Shown here one piece after another: positions 27,401 to 39,400 of a DNA stretch of 64,000 nt (its first letter is position 1; every line of letters begins with the position of its first letter). Source of the DNA: Flabesymbios commensalis (taxonomy: Eukaryota > Annelida > Polychaeta > Terebellida > Flabelligeridae); the NCBI GenBank assembly GCA_964017125.1, contig OZ024902.1:58949346-59013345 (forward strand). The letters run 5' to 3'. Under the pieces are notes generated by a model. It saw only the letters and a program-made list of their open reading frames with translations, was not told where the DNA came from and did no database searches. The position numbers and the translations under genes were made by a program.

Positions 27401-30400
27401 ATCAGATAATCAGAAATACCTAGAGAACAACTACCCAAATTTGAATGCAATCCAAGCAGCGGTTCGTAAGTTATCGTGCCCACAAGCTTTTTAGGCGGCC
27501 ATCTTTTTTTAAATGGCTGCGGCAGCCTTTTTTTCAATAGATTCATCTCAAAAGGTAATCAGATCATCAGAAATACCTAGAGAACAACCATTCCAAATTT
27601 CAATGCAATCCAAGCAACGGTTCGTAAGTTATTGTGCCCACAAGCTTTTTACGCGGTCAGCTTTTTTTAAATAGCTGCGGCAGCCAAGTTTTTTCCAATA
27701 GATTCATCCCAAAAGGTAATCAGATCATCAGAAATACCTAGAGAACAGCCTTTCCAAATTTCAATGCAATCCAAGCAACGGTTCCTAAGTTATCGTGCCC
27801 ACTAGCTTTTTAGGAGGCTATCTTTTTTTAAATGGCTGCGGCAGCCATTTTCTTTTCAATAGATTCATCCCAAAAGTTAATCAGAGCATCAGAAATACCT
27901 AGAGAACAACCATACAAAATTTGAATGCAATCCAACCAACAATTCATAAGTTATCGTGCCCACAAGCTTTTTACTAATATAATTTTTAGGCGGCCATCTT
28001 TTTTTAAATGGCTGCAACCAGTTTGTTTTTAATGGATTCATCCCAAAAATTAATCAGATAATCAGAAATACCTATTGCACAATCAAACCAAATTTGAATG
28101 CAATCCAAGCAACGGTTCATAAGTTATCGTGCCCACAAGCTTTTCAGGCGGCCATCTACCATTTTGTTTTTAATGGATTCATCCCAAAAGGTAATCAGAT
28201 TATCAGAAATACCTAGAGAACAACCGTGCCAAATTTGAATGCAATCCAAGCAACGGTTCATAAGTTATCGTGCCCACAAGCTTTTTAGGCGGCCATCTAC
28301 CATTTTGTTTTTGATGGATTCATCCCAAAAATTAATCAGATTATCAGAAATACCTAGAGAACAACCATGCCAAATTTGAATGTAATCCAACCAACAGTTC
28401 ATAAGTTATGGTGCCCACAAGCTTTTTAGGCGGCCATCTTGGAAAATGGCCGCTTATGGCTTGGTGCCCAAAAAATATATGGGATGAATTGCCCAGGCAC
28501 ATAGGTCATGTCTGTAAAAAATAAACAAAATTCATCAGTTACCTTTTTAGTGAGAGCTGAATTTCTGACTGCCAGACCGCCCGCCCGCCCACCTCTGGTG
28601 ATCACTATACCCCACAGCCTTAATGGCTGAGGAATGGCTGAGGGGTAAAAATGGTAATTTTAGTGGGACACATCACTTAACTTTACCATGCTTGCTAGAT
28701 AACAAAATATTATATCTCTTATGACACTGTCACACTTGGCTGGACTGAGCAGCGAGAGGTCACCAGACAACGCCACCGAAGATCCACAGGATCTAATATG
28801 AATCAGAGAGAAAAACGAATATCACTGAAAATGGGACATATTTGCCAGACAACAGCAAAACATGACAAACTAACATGACGAACACCAACGGATGCTGTTC
28901 TTTCCTTCTTCATCGGGTTTATCCGGCCAAGATTGACAGCGCCATAAAACCTTAATTGATGGGATGGACTAAAAACTAAAATACTGTAGCCGCTATTGGC
29001 AGTCAAAGGATTAGAACTCCACTGATCTAAAGATTGTGAGCATCATTCTATTTGTTTTATATCTGTCGTACACTGAAGAGTAAGAGTATCGGGCTTCAAC
29101 TACCACCACTCCCATTAGATTGGGCGTAGCTGAATGCTCTCCTCGACTATTATTATACCCAACACCCAATTATTATACGCTGACCCAATATTGATTTGAT
29201 ATTGGCCCACCGTCTACGACGCTGGACCAACTTCAAATCAACATTGGGTAAACGTTTTGTGTTGGCTGGGTATACGCCCAAACATTGTCATTGTTGGGCT
29301 AGTATTGCTGGCGTTGGCTTAATAGTGGTCAATTGCTTAGTAGTAGCTGTGCAGCAAACATGAGACGTTGTTCCTATAATGGGTTATTGTAGGGCCACTG
29401 TCTTCGACGCTGGCCCAACATGAGCCCATTATAGGGTGAATGACTGGTTTTCTAGTGTTGTGTGTGTGTGGCAACAACCCAGCATTGTTCTGTAGCAGAC
29501 TGTCTGAACCTGCCAGTGCAGCAGTGCCAGCTGACCGAAGTGCTGCCTCAATAGCTGTTCAACACCAGTGACGCTGGCCATCGCTGATACATAATCGTGC
29601 AGACGTATCGTGTTGCGGTGGCGACAGCTGTAACCAGATTTCCATTCATATGATGTGAGTGTGAGTGTGAAGCCCCCCCCCTTCCCCATAGGGCCTATCG
29701 TCATATAAGTGACAGTGGCAGGATACTTCTTTACATTAATTAATGTTTTGGTTGATGCTTGTTTTTATTAATTTAATTATCTCAAGTTGGAAGTTTATAT
29801 TTTCACAGTATTTTATTTTTACATGAAGACTTTAATCATCTTGGCTTAAAGAAAGGTATATCGTGGCATAGTTGATGACATCATTCAGAGGGTGGTCTGC
29901 TGGTCCGCTATCATACCCTTAGCTAGCATTAATTCTATAAATCTCGTCCTTATCTTAGATATATTTCATATTTTGTTATGTTCCGTGACCATATGAATAT
30001 ATGCACTTTCTTTCTTTCCTTGCGTTGTAACTATGCTACTTGTAATGCTGTACCAGTACCGAACCAGCTGGCCCGACACTAAACAAACGTTATGTGTTAG
30101 CTGTGGTTGGATCCGCGTTACAGCCCACATTGACCAGTCAGTGACCAGTCAGTCAGTGGATCGTCGGTCAGCAGCAGGTCCCGTGTTACAAGTTGTCGAT
30201 GGTCTGCTGCCAAAACCCTTTCATGTGTCTGTGACACGCTGATTCAACAGTCACTGCTAACCTGGGCAACAGGTCGTCGTGTCATACCATGTGAGACAGA
30301 AACCCTCTACCCAGTGCCGGGCCAACGTGTGTCACTGTGGGCCAGCGCCTTTGGCTTACCTGTAGTGCTCGCCGGGACACTGGTGATTTCACCGTCTGCG

Positions 30401-33400
30401 GTTGATGGCAGACGACCAACATTGTCAAAATGGTATGGCATCACACAGCTCCAACCTTTACAGCGCTAAAATACTTAAAATACTCGTATAAACAACCATG
30501 GAAACCACAGGTTTATAAATGTCTTAGCTAGCTCTTTCCGATTCGTTTGAATATACTATTTTATCGGTCTACGGCCATTATATGTAGTTTTACTCTTACA
30601 ATGCGAGGATCGGCTTTAGACGTCGGAATCTGACGTCTACAGACGTCAGATTCGGACGTCTAATGTCGATCCCCGCGTTGTAAGAGTTAAACATACAAGT
30701 ACTGAAAATACACATAATATACCCTCAACTCGCGACCGTACATTCAAAATTGGTTGGTAACTAATTGTATATCAAACATGAAAGCAATCATTATATGAAC
30801 AGTGCGAAAATTGCTTGAAATCTAAACTCGGGGTTTAATAGTCGATGAACCGGTATTTTCCATGCTGCAACTCTTTTGAGTTTCATAATTGTATGAATCT
30901 TAATCTGTGTGGAAGTGGATATCATGCGACGAATGACAAACAACAGCCAGCTCCGCGTGATCTTCGTGAAAGCATATTTATTCTGGTACTATAAAACTAT
31001 GAAACAAAACTATTTTCGACGATGCTTGTTTAAAGGATTTGGGCAGTCGTGAGACGCTGATGAAATCAATCACAATAATATTTACATATCGGAGTACCTC
31101 TCTCCTTAGAGCTTTTACCATAATGATCGTTCGACATCTAATTCATCTTAACCCTTATCCTGCTAAGTTGATTTAGCTATATTTTCACCCACTTGAAATT
31201 GTGTCTCGCTAGCGCGACCCACAACTTTTAAGTGGGCGAAAATTACTAATATTTGTCTAATTTGAGACCAATATATTTCATTCCATATATTATCAGTGAT
31301 TTGGTCGGCTAATAAATCAGATTAAAAACGACTTTTGTCGTCATTAGCAGGCAAAGGGTTACTGTATGTAGAGAATAGAGACGACCAAACTCCTTAAGTG
31401 TCAAAGCAATTAACAACATCGTTGGACAATAAATTCCCACAACCAAAGCAACTAAACCCTTGTCTGTCAGAAAACCCTGTCTATGTACAAAGCATCTAAC
31501 TACACTGATCTCAGCCTCTCTACAGAATCTACTATAATTATAGTGCTGCCATCAAATCTAGAAATACAGCTACAAATAATAATCGCATACAATAAGTACT
31601 GTTTCCAGATTCTCTTATACATATCTGATTCTTTTCAATCACACAATATCATTCACAATAAAAATATTAATACGTAACCAAGTTGTATCACCAAAATATA
31701 CAAGCGTTATGAACATAGCTGTACATGTACAAAAATGAAGAGCAGATCTGAAATCATATGTTGTCCTACCTGTCACTGAGTGGCAGCTTGGAGCTAAAAG
31801 ATCCTATCTGTCACTATACTGAGTGATGTTATAGGACCCTTTTGCTCTGGGGTGTTAATATGTTTAACCCATTTATTAAAGTCTTTGCCTTTTCTGGCCA
31901 GTCATGAATTATCAACTTTGAAAGACTATACTTTGCAACAAGAGAAAATATATTGAATCGTTTTGCTAAAGCCATCATAATAAAAATCTCCACGTTAGAA
32001 CCTACTACAGATCATTATTTATGAAATGATTGATATTGGTAGGTAACAGGTTAACCTAGTCTAGGCCTATATTGGCATAAATAAATTATATATTTTTAAA
32101 TCACAGTCTTGATCAGCGATATCATGATTTTAAATATATAATCACTTATTAATATTATAAATATTATTATAACGATGCTTCTTTTAACATGTTATCACAT
32201 TGTCTTGGTAATCAGATGTATTGTCAGACAATACTTTTCCGCTACACATGTATCATGGACAAATGATGTATAATGAACGTTGAACGATGGACAATACCAG
32301 CACCTACCTTAAATTTTCAACCACTTGAGATTGTGTCTCGCTACCGCGATCCACAACCTCAAGTGGTTGAAAATATATAATAAAGTAATCGCTCGAACTG
32401 TTTGATTTTTATTCAGAGGAAGATCTTATTTTTCGCTTACATAATACCTGTTTTGTGACATTTGAACACCGTAATAATCTGCTCTCGAGGCGTGGCGTAT
32501 TAGTATTTTAGTGATATTGGATGCAGTTGACTGTTATCAACCCCTTTTCCTGACAATGAAAAGCTGACAATGCTACACATTATATAGATATTAATCAATT
32601 ATTATTGATATTGAAATATACTTGCTAAAAATACATTAATACTATGTTATCTACAGTTCAAATGTTTACATCCAACTAAAATACATACAGACATTTACAC
32701 GAAGCAAGTAGGCCTACATGCAATAATAAATAATAATGATGCTAGGATGATATACATAATGGCGGTGAATCCTGATGACAATGGTTATTAGAAGCCTCTG
32801 TAGCGTGAAATATCATATTATTCAGTGCAAGGACAGTGCCGCATAAGAAAATAAGTTACATAATGACAACTAAGTAATTATGTTATCGCAACTTATTGGG
32901 AGTGTTCGTTAAAGCAAAGAATGATATTTTTCTAGTAAACTGTTCTGTAATTTTCTAGTAAATTGACAATGAGACGTCATGGATAATTACAAACTAAGGA
33001 AACGGTGTCCCAGATCTGTCCATGAGCACACGCCATGACAAATGAGGCCTGCTGTACACACATGATAAACTTATTATTGTCTCTGGGATGCGGATGGTAA
33101 GTTCTATGAGTATTAGAACATGGGTTCACAGTATCTACCATGTCTTCCCCGTCTGCCTCCTCTTGCTCCACCACCACTACTTCTGTATCGCTCTCTGCTT
33201 CTACTACAGACAATACTTGCAGCTCTCCTAAACTCACATCTGTGTTCATCGCACCCGTCGACATGCCGACACATGTCAATTGGTATTGATTCCACTCCAG
33301 ACCAAACGGACATGGCATTATATACATCTGCCTCTGCTCGTCACACTGTATAAAGTAGTGCCTGTCAGGAATAAAGGCGAAGTAATAGCCATCGTGATGT

Positions 33401-36400
33401 AGACAGGGGTTAGGTCCGGTGTATGTCACAGTGGCGCCATCAGACGTGGTAACGGGTGTCTCTTGTGTGGGTGTACTGATAACTACACCAGATAACATCG
33501 TATCAGTGTTCATCTTCAGCATGCATGCCTTCATGGTCAAGTCCCAATGAAAGTCTGGCCCACAGTCAGGGTGACCTGCAGATTGCATCATCGCTGCCAT
33601 GGCCGCATCTGTCATGGAACAGACACCTTCTTGGAAAGTGTAGCCAGGAGGGCATATCATACGCATGACATCTGTGTGTTCAGTGGCTTGTATGATCTGC
33701 ACAGTGTGGTCATCAGGAGCACTACGTGCCGCCGTCTCCATCTCTCTGTTACCCAGCATATACTGCACCATGCCCTTGTCTTGCTGTATTTGGGGTCTGG
33801 TCTCCTCTACATCTACAGTGGAGACGTTTGAGGTTTTCACCCGTGTACCTACACAGGTCTTATACTCGTCAGCCCACTCTTTGTTAGGACCACAGCTGCG
33901 TATGTACATATTACCAAAGTCATCACATTGAATAAATCGTGTGGAGTCTGGTTTATATGGGTGGTATCGTGAATGTAGATGGCGACAAAAGGACGTGGTG
34001 TCTGAGTCATCTGTGGCCACCATGGTGGTCACAGATGGATCAGGTCCTGAATCAGTGGAAGCCGTGACAGTAGTTTGAGCCACAGACACACATGTCTGTT
34101 GGTGTTGTTGCCATGTAGCCTGTTGAGGACAGTGCCAGACATGCATGCGCCACCAATCATCACACTCAATATAGCGATAAGGATCACCAGGAAATGCAAC
34201 ATAGCGAGTGTTACTGAGGACACAGGGATTGTCCCCCAGTGATGCTGTAGTCGCCTGCTCGTTCATCCTCACACACATCTTGTATGGCTGCACCCACACA
34301 GCACCCTCTTCACATTGCTTTTCAACAGCTTTGGGACGGAGACACTCGTAATAACGACTAGGATCATCAGGATGCTCTACAAACTGTCCATTTCCACAAA
34401 GATTGATGATCATGTCTGTGCGAACTGTACCATCTGCCGTATTGTCTACTCCATCTTTGTTCAAGCCCAAAATGTCTATTACTTCACTCATGGCTTCACC
34501 CATCATAAGATTTTTCATCATGGCCTCACCAGTCATCGTTTGTCTGTTCATCCCCGATTCACGGTTAATCTTGGTCTCTGTATTCATTTTCTGTCCTTTC
34601 ACATGGTTACTCATGGCCTGTCCCTTCATCATGCTGGTATATTTAGAATTCATCTTGTTGTAGCTGTAAGTGTTGGTTTGTTTTTGTTGACCATAATAGT
34701 TTGTTCCATCTGTAGAGCCGTGATCTTCATTGCGCATGTTCTTTTCTCTCTCAGTCATAGCAGTGCGTGTTTGTCCATTGTCGGTCATGCTCTTCATCTG
34801 GTATTTGCTGGACTTACTAGATTGCTGTGATGTCTTGCTGTTGTCTTTCAGCATTATCTTGAGAGTGATTGTACCTCCTGCAGGCATACCACTGGTATCT
34901 TGTCTGTATGGCATTCTTTGTAGCAGCTTGATGCATTCACCTCTTTGTACATCCCACCTGGCTCCTGTTTGACATTGGTGAATACGAGCCAGGGCCCAGC
35001 GACTGCAGGTGATGTAGCGTGTCGGATCTGTTGGGTGAGGGTGCAATAGTGCACCTTGTGTCAGTGCTGTTAATGTGCAAGGATTCCGCAAACGTTGTTC
35101 TAAAAAAAAAAAAAAAATATGCTATTATATTTTTAAATACCTGGTCTGTCAAACAATATTAGGTGGTGTAGATTAAATAATAAGCATTATAAAAAGAAAC
35201 TAATTATTCAGAAAAAAAAGAGTTGATAACTGTCCTAATTTGATCTATACCCTTGTTTGTTTGATATAATTGAGTTCTGATTCTGTAATTTCAGAAATGT
35301 TTGAGCTGATCGCATTATAATCTCACCTGTATTGACTGTATTGGTAGAGTGTTGTTTGTTGTCCGTATGTGGTCCATTTGTCCAGATATGTGTGCTGGAT
35401 GCCAATAAGGGCATCAGCAGCAGTAACTTAAGCATCGTGTGATGTCCCTGTATGCTGAGCTGTCATGTGAGGGCTCTGTAGATATATCCCTGTCTGAGAT
35501 GGAAAGTGCGGATTTAACAGGAGGCTGCGGCTAGAAGTAGAGAGGGTGTGGTCACAGAGAGAGGTACAGGTAGACACGCACCCTTATAAAGGCTCTGGTA
35601 CTGATTACCTCACCACAGTACCCCTCCCAGCCCCAGTTTCTGGTCCCCTGATCATCATCATGGCCACCCCACCACCCCCTGGCCCGGAGCGCGTGATCAG
35701 CCAGGTCTGTGTACCCCCTGGCTATTCAACTCCACATGCTACTAGTCACACTGCCTGCCCAGCAAACACCAGACACACAGCCAATGTTGTTTTAATGTTG
35801 GACCGACGTCGAAGACGTTGGGCCAACATTAAAACAATATTGGATAAACGTCTCCTGTTTGCAGGCTGCCCGCCCGTCTGTCCATTGTATGCAAATATCT
35901 GGCCCATAACACTGGCTACCTCCCAACCTCAAATGCAGTAAATACAAGATTTTAAAATTAACATTTAATTTTTATTCAGTCTGACAATTTTGCTTGGGTC
36001 TCTATTTACGTTGTATTTATAATGTAAAATTTATAACGTAAAATACAAAATAATAAACTTTCTGTTAATTTTGTGAATTCGATGACCTGAACAATTGATG
36101 AGCATGAAGTATATAGGCCCTCTATTGTTTCTAATATTAGTCATTATCTACGTTTTATGCCGACCATTTATAACGTAAAATACAAAATAATAAACTTTCT
36201 GTGAATTTTGTGAATTCGATGACCTGGACGATTGATGAGCATGTAGTATATTGTTTCTATCTCTTCTACGCTGTACCTACATGTACTACGTTGGTGTATA
36301 ACGTCTGGACTAACGGACAACCCCCCCCCCCTTCCGCTGTCCATCTCGCTCTCTCTCTAGATAACTGCCAATTGCCAGGTAGACCTCCACACCCGTCCAT

Positions 36401-39400
36401 GTCCACGTCCCATTCACCTGCTAAATAATGACCAGTTGCCATTGTCAAAGTTTCAAATGATGTGGCGCATTTCAGTATTACTGGCAGCCGTCCCGGTTTG
36501 TGCCCGGCGTTGAAGCTGCTAATAAATCAAAGACCGGCACCAGCTGAATTCTCAGCTGTCACGATACGTTTGTTTAATAGCGGGCCAACGTTGTTCAACG
36601 TTAGCCCGGCATTAAGTCGACATATGCACATCTGCCGCAGTGTGGTGTGTTAGGTGAATTAGCGCCCGTGTAAGGCATTGTCTTACATGGAAGCACGTCA
36701 CCACCGTTGTTCTCGACGAGTTTTTATCATTGCGTCACATGAGTTTTACGAACTTTTGTTCTGCCCAATATTTCGTGCATACATGCAACTTGTTGTATGA
36801 TGCATGAATCATCAACAATGGCCCATGCATGAACTACGTAATATCAACAAGAGCTGCGGTAGGATATCAATTCGGCGCAATTGTTACAATACTCCAATAC
36901 TCTCTTTTACCTGTTGAGTATTAACTGTTGATGACTAATTTAGACTGTTGTGTTCCTGGATTATACTCGCTTTTGCTTGAAGTTCAATCCAAAACATACA
37001 CGAACCTGTGACCCGCATACGATTTTACTTCTAAAAAATATCCTTGTGTAAATATTGCCTAAGCGGCCTGCAATCACGACTATTTCGTCGCCTCGGAGCT
37101 AAAGGATCATATCTGACACTCGTCAGAGTGGCAGATAGGATCATTTAGCTCCGAGGCGACGATTTGTAATGGGAGAAACATATGGAAAATCTACAGATAC
37201 ACTTATTCATTGATCAACCAATACTGTTTGCTCGTATATTTTTGTCTTGTAATTACTTTGTGAAAGGAAGCAATGTTCACCTTACTAGGAGGAAAAACCT
37301 ACTTTGCGCACATCTGTTAGTCCAGATCGAATTTTAAGATATTGGTAGTAGGTGGTTTAAGTATATTCTGCAAGAACAAACAAAAATATTATGCGAATAT
37401 GTTGTTTATCATAAAGTACCTGCAGCTTCCACATTTGTAGCGATTGTTTACGTCTGTATGGTTTCATGATATCCGAGGAAGTGTCTACTTAAAACGGGAT
37501 AGTGAGTATTTTCCCAACATTACAAAATGGTGCACCAGAATGTATTTTTTTCAGACAATAACAATTTAGTTGTATGACATTAACAAAGTGACATTATCGG
37601 GTGAGGGGTACATCAATATGAAATTAGGCGTATGAATACTATGTCATCATGTTGAAAAGGAACGAATCGAATTACCGGATATATGGCGTAAAGCCTTAAC
37701 CCTCGCAGCGCTGAATTATTTGTATATAAACCATGGAGACCAAAGGGTTTTTTTCTATTTGAAATCATTAGAAATGTCTTAGTCAGTTCTTTCCGCTTCA
37801 TTTGAATAGTCAATAGGCCTACCTGTGTTATGGGTCCACGTCCATTATAAATTTGTTAATTCTTTCTGCGTGGGTACCGTCTTTATACGTCAGAATCTGA
37901 GGTCTACATACGTCAGATTCTGCCGTATAAAGACGGTCCCCGCACTGAAAGGGTTAAATAATAATATTTGTGCGAGAGGAAACCATGTGGCTTTATGTGA
38001 TCTTGGCTTGAAAATAGACATCTATTGTTTGTTAAGACATCTGCAGCGACAGCGACTGATGCGTTTGCTGTTGACCCTGAAAGTGTTTAATCAAATGAGT
38101 AGTCTGAACGATCACAATATCACATTCTTAAAAAAAGTTAAGTTTGACGACCAGGCGAGCATGAGACGTTGATTAAATGTTGTTTTAATGCTGGTCCACT
38201 GTCAGCGACGCTGCCCCTAACATCAATCAAACACCGGATTACCAACCCAGCAAACACGAGACGTTGACCCAATGCTGACCTAATGTTGGTCCACCGTCTA
38301 CGACGCTGGCCGACATTAATCCTATATCGGGTCACCATCTAGTGTTTGCTGGGATGTCGACATAACGTTATTTTCTCACTCAATCCTCCTAGCTGGTAGG
38401 ATTGAACGGGAATGTAACGTTACTAGTATCTGACTTCTCCTGGTATGAATGAATATACTCTTTCTTTGACAGTTGCCCCAGGGCGTCGTTATAGTGCACA
38501 ACACGTACTAAGTGTACAAACCAGGTTCACAGCTACAACCTACTGTAACAAATCGTGATCTACTACCTATAAATCTATGTTTTATTCATCAAGTTATATT
38601 TCATATCATCTGATCGCATCTCCACCTGATTTATTTGCCCAATTGTCGGTTTTCTGGAAATTCATATATTTCTGTGAACCATGAGCAGTGACGATAAATT
38701 TGTACCCTTTGCCTCCTAGCGACGATACACGCAAGAAACAATCACATAGACACATGGCTCTATTTTTCCACTTCACGTACAGTAATTTTTCAAGGACAAC
38801 GAATACAAACGCCATCTCAAAATCTGTACCTTCAGTAACGTTAGTTATTTTGATAGCTGTTTAAATCCTAGCAAATACATAAGTAGGTGAAGAGTTAAAT
38901 TAACCCTTTAACCGCCGGTGCCGAATATATTCGGGTTTTCAATTTTTATTCTCATTTGGCACATTAAGTACTATGTTGTAAAGATGTTAAACAAGATTTT
39001 TATGAAATTGACCTCCATTTTGTCAAATCTGAATAATTTTCACTCACTTGAAGTTGTATATCGCGTCAGCGAGACACAACTTTAAGTGGGTGAAAGTTCA
39101 AATTGAATAATTTGGCGGTTGAAGGGTTAACATTTTAAGCTCCCGTGTCTCATAAATTCACCATATATTATTTTTTTTAAATAATATCAATCAACGAGAC
39201 AAATGGCATGATAATCTAAATAACTGGGTTCTGGAGTTTATTTAGATAAACATGTATTACACGTTCATTAAATATATCACACTTGGTCTAAAAACTGAAT
39301 ATTTTGAGACGGGGCGGGGCAGCATGCCAATCATTTATCAATACCAATATGTGACTGCCCATACCACACCCGTGCTATGTAGTTTGAAATGGCAAATTAT

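Noticed and set aside
28803-30242. Three small frames in the PK intron
   Set aside because: No family resemblance, no splice logic linking them, and they overlap palindromic MITE remnants.
33120-34972. Plus-strand frames of up to 171 residues opposite the chitin-binding gene
   Set aside because: Antisense shadows of the cysteine-rich coding exon.
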